Part shown: in pieces, positions 17,751 to 26,557 of the stretch
Layout of the letters: every line of letters starts with the position of its first letter
Position numbering within the stretch: position 1 is the stretch's first letter
Assembly: GCA_040289115.1 (NCBI GenBank)
Contig: PSKS01000012.1
Location: forward strand, 1 to 49,403
Direction: 5' to 3'
From: JAUQQI01 sp040289115
GTDB taxonomy: Bacteria > Chloroflexota > Dehalococcoidia > JAUQQI01
DNA length: 49,403 nt
Made by a program: the position numbers and the translations under genes
The notes under the pieces: generated by a model
Seen by the model: only the letters and a program-made list of their open reading frames with translations
The model's database searches: none
Told to the model about the DNA's origin: nothing

Positions 17751-19129
17751 GGCCGTTTCGGAAGGTAAAGCCGGCCCCCAACCCGGAACCAGGCAACGGC
17801 GCCGTCGGGGCTGCGCAGAAATTCGCCCCGGGTTCCCTTAAGGGGCTGATCCAGGGCCACCACCTGGTCCTCGGCGTAGAAGGCCAGCCGCGAAGGGGGT
17901 GGGGCAGGTCGGGGCGGCGAATCCTTCCGAGGGAAGCCCCCCTTGGGCCGCTGTCTCAGGACCAGCCAACCATTCTCTACCGCCAGGTGGACATCGGCCA
18001 GGACCCCCTCGTAGTGGCCGGCGTAGAGGGCCAGCTCACCGGGGGGCAGGTTATACGTGTCCGGCTCGGACCACCTCACCCCCAGGAAGGCCTCCACCGC
18101 CCAGCGGGTAACCTCTGCGTTCACGGCCCCGCCTCGGTCGGAATTGGTCAGAACGACCACCGCAAAATCCCGGCCGGGCACGAAGTTAAACAAGGATACC
18201 TGGCCGTTGGTGCCACCGCCGTGGCCAACGAGTCGGATGTCCCCGGCCACCGGCTGAATGAACCAGGTAAGGCCCATAAGCCGGCCGGCGTCGGCCTCGC
18301 AAACCGGGGTTTGCATCAGGCGGCGGGATTCGGCCTTTAAAAGCTCCGGGCCCTGGCCGAGGTGGAAACAGGCGTATTTAAAAAGTTCCCGGACGTTGGT
18401 TATCAGCCCGCCGACCGGGTTGGCGCACCGGGGCAAAGCCCAGGGCCGGGCAACGAAGGGTTTGTCCTCGCCCGTCAGGTGGCCGACGGCGAACCGGCGG
18501 GTAATAACGTCGTGGGCGAAAAAGTAGGCGTGCTCCAGGCCCAGGGGTTCCAGTACCAGCCCCTTGAGGGCCTCCTCGTAGGGTTTTCCCGTGACCACCT
18601 CGACGATCCGCCCGGCCACGTAGAAGCCAGCATTGTTGTAGGCCCAAACCGTGTCGGGCGGGGTAAGCTGGGGGAGTTCGGCTAGGGCGGCCACCATTCG
18701 GGCGAGGGCATCGTCCCCAAGGCCGAAATCGTCGAAGTAGTCCCCGACCCAGCCAGCGGTGTGGGTCAGCAGGTGGCGAACCGTAACCGCGGCCGAGACC
18801 TCCTCCCTTTTGACCCGGAAATCCGGCAGGTATTTCCGGACCGGATCGTCCAGCCCGACCTTGCCGGCCTCGACCAGCCGCATCAGGGCGGTGCCGGTGA
18901 AGGTCTTGGTTATAGACCCCACCTGAAAGAGGGTATCGGCGGTTACCGGCAGGGGATTTTCGAGGCTGGTTACACCTAAACCGGCGACATATTCCCGGCC
19001 GGCGTACAGAATCCCGAGGGCGACCCCCGGCACCCCCAGTTGGGTCATAAGTTCGGCCACCCGCCGAACCAGGGGGGCCAGCCTGGCCTCGTCGCTTACT
19101 TCATTGACTGTCACGCCAAGACCCACCAT
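17744..19129 (-). CDS. serine beta-lactamase-like hydrolase
   Basis: The 461-aa protein is of the class C beta-lactamase/esterase/D-peptidase group. The nucleophile motif SxxK is SITK in QVGSITKTFTG, the second motif is YNN in WAYNNAGFYVAG, and the third is the glycine-rich GHGGGTNG. A C-terminal extension of about 110 residues, partly Pro-rich, follows the catalytic domain. No signal peptide is evident, so it is probably cytoplasmic and an esterase or peptidase rather than a resistance enzyme. A weak promoter TTGCCG-17-TAACCT lies upstream on this strand. Confidence 0.88.
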   Translation of the reverse strand: MVGLGVTVNEVSDEARLAPLVRRVAELMTQLGVPGVALGILYAGREYVAGLGVTSLENPLPVTADTLFQVGSITKTFTGTALMRLVEAGKVGLDDPVRKYLPDFRVKREEVSAAVTVRHLLTHTAGWVGDYFDDFGLGDDALARMVAALAELPQLTPPDTVWAYNNAGFYVAGRIVEVVTGKPYEEALKGLVLEPLGLEHAYFFAHDVITRRFAVGHLTGEDKPFVARPWALPRCANPVGGLITNVRELFKYACFHLGQGPELLKAESRRLMQTPVCEADAGRLMGLTWFIQPVAGDIRLVGHGGGTNGQVSLFNFVPGRDFAVVVLTNSDRGGAVNAEVTRWAVEAFLGVRWSEPDTYNLPPGELALYAGHYEGVLADVHLAVENGWLVLRQRPKGGFPRKDSPPRPAPPPSRLAFYAEDQVVALDQPLKGTRGEFLRSPDGAVAWFRVGGRLYLPKRPQ

Positions 19130-19188
19130 GGTCTAAACCCCCGGTAAAGGTTACCCTGAATCGCTGGTTTCGGCAACCGCTCCACCAC

Positions 19189-19217
19189 TTGCGCCAAGCC
19201 GAGAACGGGGCTATCAT
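19189..19217 (+). promoter_or_regulatory. promoter of hpaB-hpaD
   Basis: TTGCGC (19189-19194), a 17-nt spacer, then TATCAT (19212-19217). It gives a start about 25 nt before the chosen hpaB ATG. Confidence 0.5.
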
Positions 19218-19236
19218 TGAGCGAAACCGCCAATGA
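19214..19236. promoter_or_regulatory. candidate operator over the hpaB promoter
   Basis: Perfect 6-bp arms TCATTG and CAATGA, 11 nt apart, overlap the -10 box and the expected transcription start. No regulator gene is adjacent, so this is a modest prediction. Confidence 0.35.
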
Positions 19237-19247
19237 GAGGGGCGGAA

Positions 19248-20723
19248 ATGGGCGCAACAACCGGAGCGGGATTCCTCCGCCGGGTCAGCTCCCGTTCCCG
19301 GGACCTCTGGCACCGGGGGGAGCGGGTGGACGACCCAACCGTCCACCCAGCCTTTAAAAACTGCCTGGCTTCGTTGGCTGAGCTTTACGACATCCAGTGG
19401 AAATACCCGGACGAGATGCTTTACGAGTCCCCGACCACTGGTGAGAAGGTCGGCCTCTCCTTCCTGATAGCCCGAAGTCCGGAGGACATCCGACGGGTGA
19501 GTCGGATGATGAAGCGCTGGGCCGACCACCACTTCGGCTTTATGGGCCGGACGCCCGATTACCTTAACCGGGCGGTCACGGCCTACGCCGCCGGGGCCGA
19601 TTTTCTTGGCTACCGGGAGCCGGCCTTTGCCGCCAACATCCGCCGGTATTACGAGTACGTCCGGGATAACGACCTGTGTCTGACTCACACCCTGATCAAC
19701 CCCCAGGCCAATCGGTCAGTGGGGCCGGCCCGGCAGGCCGACCCCTTCCTGGCGGCCCGGGTGGCTAAGGAGACCGATGGGGGCATCGTGATCAGGGGCG
19801 CCCGGATGCTGGCAACCCTGCCGGCCGTGGACGAAATAATGGTCTTTCCCTCAACCCTGCTCCGGAACACCGAGGAGGACACCCCTTACTGCTTCGCCGT
19901 AAGCCTTCCCTGCGACACCCCCGGCCTGCGGTTCATCTGTCGGGAGACCGTGGACTACGGCCGGTCCCACTTCGACCACCCCTTGGGCAGCCGCTTTGAT
20001 GAGATGGATGCAGTGGTGGTATTCCACGACGTCTTTGTCCCGTGGGAGCGGGTCTTCATTTACCGGGAGGTGGACCGGGCCAACCAGGCCTATGCCGCAA
20101 CCGGCGCCATCGTGGGCATGGCCCACCAGGTGGCGGTCAAAAACATCGCCAAAACCGAGTTCTTCCTGGGCCTGGCCTCGCTGATTGTGGACACCATCGC
20201 CATCGAGCAGTTCCAGCACGTCCAGGAAAAGGTGGCCGAAATCTGGGTTTACCTGGAGGCCATGCGGGCCCTTCTGCGGGCCGCCGAAGCCGACGCTGCC
20301 CCGGACGAATGGGGGGTTTACCGGCCGGCTTGGCCGCCCCTGGACGCTGCTCGCAACCTCTATCCGAAAATCTACCCGCGCATGGTCGAAATCATCCAGC
20401 AGCTCTGTGCCAGCGGCATCGTGGCGATCCCCACCGAGGCCGACGTCCGCAACCCGGAGCTGGCCGAGGACATCCGCCGCTACTTCCAGGCGGCCCGGGC
20501 CGAGGCCCTGGAGCGGATACCCATCTTCCGGCTTGCTTGGGATGCGGCCCTCTCGGCCTTTGCGGCCCGGCAGGTTCAGTACGAAAGGTTCTTCTTCGGC
20601 GACCCGGTTCGGATGGCGGGAATGGTCTTCCAGACCCACGACCGAGCCCCCTATATGGAGCGGGTCCGGGAATTTCTGGCCCGGGCGCAAGTTGAAGCGG
20701 GAGGAGACGATGCCGGCCTTTAA
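19248..20723 (+). CDS. hpaB: 4-hydroxyphenylacetate 3-monooxygenase-like flavin oxygenase (HpaB)
   Basis: Large subunit of the two-component FADH2-dependent hydroxylase that converts 4-hydroxyphenylacetate to 3,4-dihydroxyphenylacetate. The family signature GRTPDYLN is present. The ring-cleaving dioxygenase gene next door supports the substrate class. Two ATGs are possible: 19233 lies inside an inverted repeat without a ribosome-binding site, and 19248 has AGAGG upstream, so 19248 (491 aa) is chosen. The FAD reductase partner HpaC is not in the window. The same fold includes 4-hydroxybutyryl-CoA dehydratase, but its Fe-S cysteines are not evident. Confidence 0.85.
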   Translation: MGATTGAGFLRRVSSRSRDLWHRGERVDDPTVHPAFKNCLASLAELYDIQWKYPDEMLYESPTTGEKVGLSFLIARSPEDIRRVSRMMKRWADHHFGFMGRTPDYLNRAVTAYAAGADFLGYREPAFAANIRRYYEYVRDNDLCLTHTLINPQANRSVGPARQADPFLAARVAKETDGGIVIRGARMLATLPAVDEIMVFPSTLLRNTEEDTPYCFAVSLPCDTPGLRFICRETVDYGRSHFDHPLGSRFDEMDAVVVFHDVFVPWERVFIYREVDRANQAYAATGAIVGMAHQVAVKNIAKTEFFLGLASLIVDTIAIEQFQHVQEKVAEIWVYLEAMRALLRAAEADAAPDEWGVYRPAWPPLDAARNLYPKIYPRMVEIIQQLCASGIVAIPTEADVRNPELAEDIRRYFQAARAEALERIPIFRLAWDAALSAFAARQVQYERFFFGDPVRMAGMVFQTHDRAPYMERVREFLARAQVEAGGDDAGL

Positions 20724-21702
20724 CATTACCCGGGCCGCCCACATCGAATACCGGGTCACCGACCTGGACCGGGCCCGGGCCTTCTACGTGGAGGCCCTGG
20801 GGTTTGTGGAGACGGCCCGCGACCGGGACCGAATTTACCTAGGCGGCCTCGAGGAGCGGGACCTTTACAGCCTCACCCTCCGCAAGGCGGAAAGCCCGGG
20901 GGTTACCCACCTGGCCTTCCGGGTGGCTGCCCCCGAGGACCTCGACCGGCTGGCGGAGCTTTACGCCGCCCAGGGGTGCCCCATTCGCTGGCTGGAGCCG
21001 GAGGCGGAAGAGGCCGGCCAGGGCCGGGCCCTGCGGGTCCAGGATGTGAGCGGCCTTCCCCTGGAGTTTTTCTGCCAGATGCGCCGGCGCCCCTGGCTTC
21101 TCCAGCGCTTCGACCAGTACCGGGGGGCCATGCCGATGCGGCTGGACCACTTCAACTGTCAGGTCCCGGACGTGGAGGCCGCCGCGGGGTGGTGGCAGGA
21201 GCGTCTGGGCTTCTGGTGCTCGGAGTACACCGTCACCGAGGCTGAGCCGCCGCGCCTCTGGGCCACCTGGCTTCACCGGAAGCAGAACGTCCACGACATC
21301 GCCCTGATGACGGGGACCGGCCCCCGCCTCCACCACACCGGCTTCTGGGTGGCGGACACGCTTAGCGTCTTGCGGGCCTGTGATATCTTGGCGGCCCTGG
21401 GAATGGGCGGGGCCATTGAGCGAGGCCCGGGCCGCCACGGCATCAGCAATGCCTTCTTTCTCTACCTGCGGGACCCCGATGGAAACCGCATCGAGCTTTA
21501 CACCGGCGACTACTTGATCCCGGATCCCGACTGGAAGCCGGTGCGCTGGACGGTTAACGACCCCCGGCGGGCAACCTTTTGGGGGCATATCCCGCCCCGC
21601 TCCTGGTTCGAGGAGGCTACCCTGGTCGAAAATGTTGTCACGGGGCAGTTTATGCCCACCGAACCCCCGAAGCTCACGGACCGACCTATATTCGCTACAT
21701 AA
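20710..21702 (+). CDS. hpaD: 3,4-dihydroxyphenylacetate 2,3-dioxygenase (homoprotocatechuate extradiol dioxygenase)
   Basis: Type I extradiol dioxygenase of 330 aa with two vicinal-oxygen-chelate modules. Metal ligands are recognisable as H147 (LDHFN), H209 (RLHHTGF) and the Glu in DGNRIELYTGDY. H195 in VHD matches the acid-base His of Brevibacterium/Arthrobacter HPCD, with the same 14-residue spacing to the ligand. The C-terminal tail with PPRSWFEEA is also like HPCD. It opens the ring of homoprotocatechuate using Fe(II) or Mn(II) and O2. GGAGGAG just before ATG 20710 sets the start, 14 nt inside hpaB. Later pathway enzymes are not nearby. Confidence 0.88.
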   Translation: MPAFNITRAAHIEYRVTDLDRARAFYVEALGFVETARDRDRIYLGGLEERDLYSLTLRKAESPGVTHLAFRVAAPEDLDRLAELYAAQGCPIRWLEPEAEEAGQGRALRVQDVSGLPLEFFCQMRRRPWLLQRFDQYRGAMPMRLDHFNCQVPDVEAAAGWWQERLGFWCSEYTVTEAEPPRLWATWLHRKQNVHDIALMTGTGPRLHHTGFWVADTLSVLRACDILAALGMGGAIERGPGRHGISNAFFLYLRDPDGNRIELYTGDYLIPDPDWKPVRWTVNDPRRATFWGHIPPRSWFEEATLVENVVTGQFMPTEPPKLTDRPIFAT

Positions 21703-21727
21703 TTTGGTAAAATGCCGAGTGGTGGGT

Positions 21728-22693
21728 ATGAACCACGGGAAGCCCGCTTCAGTCGTCCCCCGCCTCGCCCGTTTCGCCTGGCTCTCCCTGGCCGCGGCCG
21801 TCGCCACCGTCGGCCTGAAGCTGGTAGCCTACCTGCTTACTGGCTCCGTTGGCCTCCTCTCCGACGCCCTGGAGTCCCTGGTAAACCTGGCCGCGGCCCT
21901 GCTGGCCCTGGGGACCCTCATCTTTGCGGCCCAGCCGCCCGATGAGGAGCACCCCTACGGCCACACCAAGGCCGAATATTTTGCCAGCGGGGCCGAGGGC
22001 TTCCTTATCTTAGCGGCGGCCCTAAGCATCGGGTACGCGGCCTTTCAGCGAATCCTCCATCCTCAGCCCATTAGCAACGTCGAATTGGGGCTTCTGGTGT
22101 CCGTAGCAGCGGCCCTGGTTAACTGGGTGGTGGCCCGGGTGCTACTCTGTGCCGGGCGCCGTTACCGGGCCATCGTGCTGGAGGCCAACGCCCGTCACCT
22201 TTTGGCCGACGTCTGGACCACCGTTGGGGTCGTCCTGGGGGTGGCGGTGGCGGGCCTGACCGGCCTGTACATTCTGGACCCGCTTTTGGGGCTATTGGTC
22301 GCTGCAAATATCGTCCGGTGGGGGATTGTGCTGGTGCGCCGGTCGGCTTTGGGGTTGCTGGACACGGCCCTTCCCCCCGAAGAGCAGCAAATTATCCGGC
22401 AGGTTCTGGACCGCTACCAGGAACAGGGGGTCCGCTATCATGCCCTCCGGACCCGGCAGGCCGGCACCCGCCGGTTTATGAGCGTGCATGTCCTGGTTCC
22501 AGGTAGCTGGACGGTGGCCCAGGGCCACCACCTGCTCGAGGAGGTGGAGGCCGAGCTCCAGAAGGCCCTGCCCGGGATCTCGGTCTTTACCCACCTGGAA
22601 CCCCTCGAGGACCCCAGGTCCTGGCAGGACATCCACCTGGACCGGTCCCCATCGGCCCCGCCCACAAGGGTTAAAGACTCAGCCGGCCGCTAG
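21728..22693 (+). CDS. cation diffusion facilitator metal exporter
   Basis: The 321-aa CDF protein has six predicted membrane helices and a C-terminal ferredoxin-like cytoplasmic domain (HALRTRQAG...MSVHVLV). In helix 2 the usual DxxxD/HxxxD metal pair reads E49-S-L-V-N53, and in helix 5 HxxxD is intact (ANARHLLADVW). Substrate is therefore not the textbook zinc site; Mn or Fe is conceivable. ATG 21728 is chosen; GTG 21722 is two codons upstream in frame. The gene ends convergently, overlapping lipB by 15 nt. Confidence 0.88.
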   Translation: MNHGKPASVVPRLARFAWLSLAAAVATVGLKLVAYLLTGSVGLLSDALESLVNLAAALLALGTLIFAAQPPDEEHPYGHTKAEYFASGAEGFLILAAALSIGYAAFQRILHPQPISNVELGLLVSVAAALVNWVVARVLLCAGRRYRAIVLEANARHLLADVWTTVGVVLGVAVAGLTGLYILDPLLGLLVAANIVRWGIVLVRRSALGLLDTALPPEEQQIIRQVLDRYQEQGVRYHALRTRQAGTRRFMSVHVLVPGSWTVAQGHHLLEEVEAELQKALPGISVFTHLEPLEDPRSWQDIHLDRSPSAPPTRVKDSAGR

Positions 22694-23380
22694 CAGGTGT
22701 GGTCCAACAATCTCAGCCAGCTTTGCAGGCACCGGCGTCCGGCCGAACACCTCACCGAACGCTTCCACCACCGGCCCGATGACCACCTCCCTGGGCAGGC
22801 TCGTTCCCAGCTCGGCACTTAGCGACGTGACGCCGTAACCCCGGATGCCACAGGGAACGATGTAATCAAACCAGCGCAGGTCGGTGGAAACGTTCAGGGC
22901 AAAGCCGTGGCTGGTAATCCAGCCGGAATTAAGCTTTACCCCGATGGCAGCAATTTTCCGGTCCCCAACCCAAACCCCGGTATACCCGGGTTTGCGGCCC
23001 ACCTCTAGGCCGAAACGGGCCAGGGCCCGGATAAGGACCTCCTCCAGACTCCGCAGGTAGCGGTGAAGGTCCCGGCCCCAGGCGGTAAGGTCCAGGATGG
23101 GATAGCCCACAAGCTGTCCGGGGCCGTGAAAGGTGATGTCACCGCCCCGGTCGACTTCAAAGACGTCCGCCCCCTGGCGGCGGAGCCACCCGGTGGGAAC
23201 CAGCAGGTGCTCGGCCTTTCCACCCCGGCCCAGGGTGTAAACAGGGGGATGCTCCAGCAGAAGGAGCAGGTCCCCGACAAGCCCCTGACGCCGGGCGGCG
23301 ACGAGCCTAGCCTGAAGCTCCCAGGCTCCCCGGTAGGAAATGGTTCCCAGGTCGCACCAGTAGAGGGCCGCTTCAGCCAT
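22679..23380 (-). CDS. lipB: octanoyl-[ACP]:protein N-octanoyltransferase LipB
   Basis: Transfers octanoate from ACP to the lipoyl domains of 2-oxoacid dehydrogenases. The family motifs are GGDITFHGPGQLVGYPI, the catalytic Lys in AAIGVKL and the catalytic Cys in IVPCGIRGYGVTSL. Length 233 aa is normal. The open frame runs further upstream, but ATG 23380, which overlaps the lipA stop by 8 nt, begins the conserved protein. It is last in the operon with the dehydrogenase whose E2 it modifies. Confidence 0.95.
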   Translation of the reverse strand: MAEAALYWCDLGTISYRGAWELQARLVAARRQGLVGDLLLLLEHPPVYTLGRGGKAEHLLVPTGWLRRQGADVFEVDRGGDITFHGPGQLVGYPILDLTAWGRDLHRYLRSLEEVLIRALARFGLEVGRKPGYTGVWVGDRKIAAIGVKLNSGWITSHGFALNVSTDLRWFDYIVPCGIRGYGVTSLSAELGTSLPREVVIGPVVEAFGEVFGRTPVPAKLAEIVGPHLLAAG

Positions 23381-24275
23381 TGGAGGTGGACGCCCGCCGC
23401 TGCATCTCGTCGACCTGTTCCCAGGCGTGGTAGGAGCTCCGGACCAGCGGCCCCGACTCGACGTGGGCAAAGCCCATTTTGAGGCCCTCAGCCTTGAGCT
23501 CCTCAAACTCTTGGGGAGTGTAGTATTTCATCACCGGCCAGTGGTTCTTAGAGGGCCTGAGGTACTGGCCAATGGTGAGCAGATCGACCTTGGCTGCCCG
23601 CAGGTCGGCCATCGTCTCCAAGATCTCGTCTTTGGTTTCGCCCATCCCGATGATAATGCCTGACTTGGTGGGAATATCGGGGGCGATCTCCTTCGAGCGG
23701 CGGAGCAGCTCGATGGAGCGCCAGTAGCGGCCGGCCGGGCGGACTTTGCGGTGGAGCCGGCGGACGGTCTCGATATTGTGGTTAAGGACGTCCGGGTGGG
23801 CTTCCAGAACGGTGCGGAGGGCGGCCTCGGAGCCGCGGAAGTCCGGGATTAGGACCTCGATGGTGCACTCCGGGTTTAAGGCCCGGATCGCCCGGATGGT
23901 CCGGGCGAAGACCTCGGCCCCACCGTCGGGTAAGTCGTTGCGGCTCACCGAGGTCACCACCGCATGCCTAAGGCCCATCACCTTGACGGCCTTGGCCACC
24001 CGGAAAGGCTCGGCCCAGTCGACGGGCATGGGCTTGCCGGTCTGAACGGCGCAGTAGGCGCACCGCCAGGTGCAGATGCTGCCCAAAATCATGTACGTGG
24101 CGGTACGGTGCTCCCAGCACTCGTAGATGTTGGGACAGTGGGCCTCCTCGCAAACGGTGTGCAGGTTGAGGCCCCGAACGAGGCTCTTGATTTCCCGGTA
24201 GTTGGGGCCGGTGTGGAGCCGAATCTTAAGCCATTCCGGCCGGCGCTCGGTGGCAACTTCGGCTGCAGGGTCCAT
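23373..24275 (-). CDS. lipA: lipoyl synthase LipA
   Basis: Radical-SAM enzyme that inserts two sulfurs into the protein-bound octanoyl group. The auxiliary cluster motif is C-x4-C-x5-C (CEEAHCPNIYEC), the radical-SAM motif is CTWRCAYC, and the C-terminal RSSYHA provides the serine ligand. Length is 300 aa from ATG 24275, which has GGAGGGA about 10 nt upstream. A TTG at 24308 is an alternative with no better signal. It lies between E2 and lipB, so lipoyl assembly is co-transcribed with its protein substrate. Confidence 0.97.
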   Translation of the reverse strand: MDPAAEVATERRPEWLKIRLHTGPNYREIKSLVRGLNLHTVCEEAHCPNIYECWEHRTATYMILGSICTWRCAYCAVQTGKPMPVDWAEPFRVAKAVKVMGLRHAVVTSVSRNDLPDGGAEVFARTIRAIRALNPECTIEVLIPDFRGSEAALRTVLEAHPDVLNHNIETVRRLHRKVRPAGRYWRSIELLRRSKEIAPDIPTKSGIIIGMGETKDEILETMADLRAAKVDLLTIGQYLRPSKNHWPVMKYYTPQEFEELKAEGLKMGFAHVESGPLVRSSYHAWEQVDEMQRRASTSNG

Positions 24276-24344
24276 AACTGGGTCTTCCCTCCGGTTCGAC
24301 TCGATCAATTATCCCACACCTGGGCCCGGCCCCGTCAGGCGGCC

Positions 24345-25553
24345 TCAGTAGACCGATGTGTTCTCGTCTATCCCCTCGAGGCGGCGCTTAACAGCCTGCA
24401 GAAACCGGGAGGCCGTGAGGCCGTCGATGACACGGTGGTCGAAGGAGAGGCACAAGAACATCATTGCCCGGATAGCGATGGCGTCGTCCACCACCACCGG
24501 CCGCCGGACGATGGCCTCGCTGGTGAGGATGGCCACCTGCGGCTCGTTGATGATAGGCCGGCTGATGACCGAACCCAGGGCGCCGGTGTTGTTAACGGTG
24601 AAGGTCCCACCCTGGACGTCTTCCAGGGTCAGGCGACCGGCCCGGGCCCGCTCGGTGAGGTCGGCGATGGCCCGGGCGAGGCCGGCGACACTCTTCTGGT
24701 CGGCGTCTTTAATGACCGGGACGATAAGGCCATCTTCCAGGGCCACGGCGATGCCGACGTTAATGCGCTTTTTCAGGATTATCTTGTCCTCGGCCCAGAC
24801 GGCGTTAAGAATGGGGAACTCCTTGAGGGCCTCCACCGTCGCCTTGACCACAAAAGGCAAATAGGTCAGCTCCACCCCCTCCCGCCGCCGGAACTCGGCC
24901 TTAATTGTCTCCCGGAACCGGACTAGCTTGGTGACGTCGGCCTCCATGGCCAGCCAGGCGTGGGGGATGGTCTGATAGGAGCGGACCATATGCTGGGCGA
25001 TCTGCCGGCGCATGGGGGAAACGGGGACGGCCTCCTCTTCGGGCGCCGCGGTCGGTGGGGTCTCCAGCCTGGGGGACGCGGGGGCTTCCCTGAGCGCGGC
25101 CGCCCGTTCCCGTTCCGCCACGTACCGGAGGACATCCTCCTTGGTCACCCGGCCCCCCAGGCCCGTGCCCGGCACCTGGGAGAGGTCGATGCCGTACTCC
25201 TGCGCCAGCCGCCGGACGATGGGCGAGTAGCGCTGTCGAAGCCCCTCCCCGGCTTCGGTTATCTCCGCCTGGGTCCCGCCCTGGCCCGTGGGGACCGCGG
25301 CCGCAACGTCGGCCTCAGCCTCGGCGATCACCGCCAGCTCCCGGCCGACAGGGACTGTCTCGCCCTCGGGCACCAGAATCGCCTGCAGGATTCCGGCCGC
25401 CGGGGCGGGCACCTCGGCGTTCACCTTGTCGGTCATCACTTCCAGGAGGGGTTCGTACTTCCGCACCCGGTCACCGACTTTTTTGACCCAGCGGACAATG
25501 GTCCCTTCAGTGACGCTTTCCCCCAGCTGGGGCATCACGACCTTGACCGTCAT
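24345..25553 (-). CDS. bkdB: dihydrolipoamide acyltransferase (E2) of a branched-chain 2-oxoacid dehydrogenase
   Basis: The E2 core protein, about 402 aa. It has one N-terminal lipoyl domain with the modified Lys in MTDKVNAEV, then a linker and a peripheral-subunit-binding domain (SPIVRRLAQEYGIDL...GRVTKEDV). After a second linker comes the acyltransferase domain ending in SFDHRVIDG with the catalytic His and Asp. ATG 25553 is favoured over GTG 25559 because GAGGAGG lies 6 nt before the ATG and too close to the GTG. Substrate class is inferred from the E1 subunits. No E3 gene accompanies it. Confidence 0.93.
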   Translation of the reverse strand: MTVKVVMPQLGESVTEGTIVRWVKKVGDRVRKYEPLLEVMTDKVNAEVPAPAAGILQAILVPEGETVPVGRELAVIAEAEADVAAAVPTGQGGTQAEITEAGEGLRQRYSPIVRRLAQEYGIDLSQVPGTGLGGRVTKEDVLRYVAERERAAALREAPASPRLETPPTAAPEEEAVPVSPMRRQIAQHMVRSYQTIPHAWLAMEADVTKLVRFRETIKAEFRRREGVELTYLPFVVKATVEALKEFPILNAVWAEDKIILKKRINVGIAVALEDGLIVPVIKDADQKSVAGLARAIADLTERARAGRLTLEDVQGGTFTVNNTGALGSVISRPIINEPQVAILTSEAIVRRPVVVDDAIAIRAMMFLCLSFDHRVIDGLTASRFLQAVKRRLEGIDENTSVY

Positions 25554-25564
25554 CCCCACCCTCC

Positions 25565-26548
25565 TCAGTAAGCTGCCAGTTGCCGAATCTTGGCCAAAAT
25601 CTTCTCCGGATTAACCATAAACACTTCCTCAAGGGGGGCGGCGTAGGGCATGGCCGGTACATCCGGGCCAGCCAGCCGCATTACCGGCGCGTCCAGGTAC
25701 GGAAAGGCCTCCTCGGCGATGATGGCTGCAATTTCGGCCCCGAAGCCCCCGGTGAGGTTGTCCTCGTAAACGACCAGCGCCCGGCTCGTCTTCTTGACCG
25801 ACTCGAGGATGGTCTTCTTGTCCGGGGGATATAGGGTCAGCAGGTCCACCACCTCGACGTCGATGCCCTCAGCGGCCGCTCGCTCGGCCGCCTCCAGGGC
25901 GTAGGTCGTCATCAGGCCGTAGGCGATAACCGTCAGGTGCCGGCCGGGGCGGGCGACTTTGGCCGGGCCGATGGGAACGATATAATCCCCCTCGGGGACT
26001 TCACCTTTGACCAGCCGGTAGGCCTTTTTGTGCTCGAAGTAAAGGACCGGGTCGTCGTCCCGGATGGCCGCCTTAAGGAGGCCTTTAGCATCGTAGGGAC
26101 TGCTGGGGACGACGACTTTGAGGCCCGGAACGTGGGTGAAGTAGGCCTCGACCGACTGGGAGTGGTAAAGACCCCCGTGGACTCCGCCCCCGAAGGGGGC
26201 CCGAATCACCAGGGGACACCACCATTCGCCGGCCGAGCGGTAGCGGAGCCGGGCCGCCTCGTTGGCGATCTGGTCGATGGCCGGAACGATGAAGTCGGCG
26301 AACTGGATTTCGGCCACGGGCCGGAAGCCGTTTACGGCCGCCCCAATGGCGATACCGACAATGGCGGACTCGGCAAGGGGGGTGTCAATGACCCGCTCCG
26401 CCCCGAATTCTTGAAGCAGGCCCTCGGTGGCCCGGAAGACCCCGCCCCGGTAGCCTACGTCTTCACCCAGCACGATGACAGTAGGGTCCCGCCGCATCTC
26501 CTCGAAAAGGGCATCCCGGATCGCCTCGATCAGGGTCTTGACGGCCAT
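25565..26548 (-). CDS. bkdAB: 2-oxoisovalerate dehydrogenase E1 beta subunit
   Basis: The 327-aa transketolase-like beta subunit completes the thiamine-diphosphate site of E1. It starts VKTLIEAIRDALFEEM and has GEDVGYRGGVFRATEGL, the segment EIQFADFIVPAIDQI and HSQSVEAYFTHVPGLKVV. AGGAGG lies just upstream of ATG 26548. The next gene, E2, begins 11 nt after its stop. Pyruvate or acetoin dehydrogenase beta subunits are close relatives; the E1 alpha partner points to the branched-chain type. Confidence 0.94.
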   Translation of the reverse strand: MAVKTLIEAIRDALFEEMRRDPTVIVLGEDVGYRGGVFRATEGLLQEFGAERVIDTPLAESAIVGIAIGAAVNGFRPVAEIQFADFIVPAIDQIANEAARLRYRSAGEWWCPLVIRAPFGGGVHGGLYHSQSVEAYFTHVPGLKVVVPSSPYDAKGLLKAAIRDDDPVLYFEHKKAYRLVKGEVPEGDYIVPIGPAKVARPGRHLTVIAYGLMTTYALEAAERAAAEGIDVEVVDLLTLYPPDKKTILESVKKTSRALVVYEDNLTGGFGAEIAAIIAEEAFPYLDAPVMRLAGPDVPAMPYAAPLEEVFMVNPEKILAKIRQLAAY

Positions 26549-26557
26549 GGCTTCCTC

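Noticed and set aside
20185..20709. N-terminal extension of HpaD
   Set aside because: It is the shadow of hpaB in another frame; GGAGGAG and the family N-terminus fix the start at 20710.
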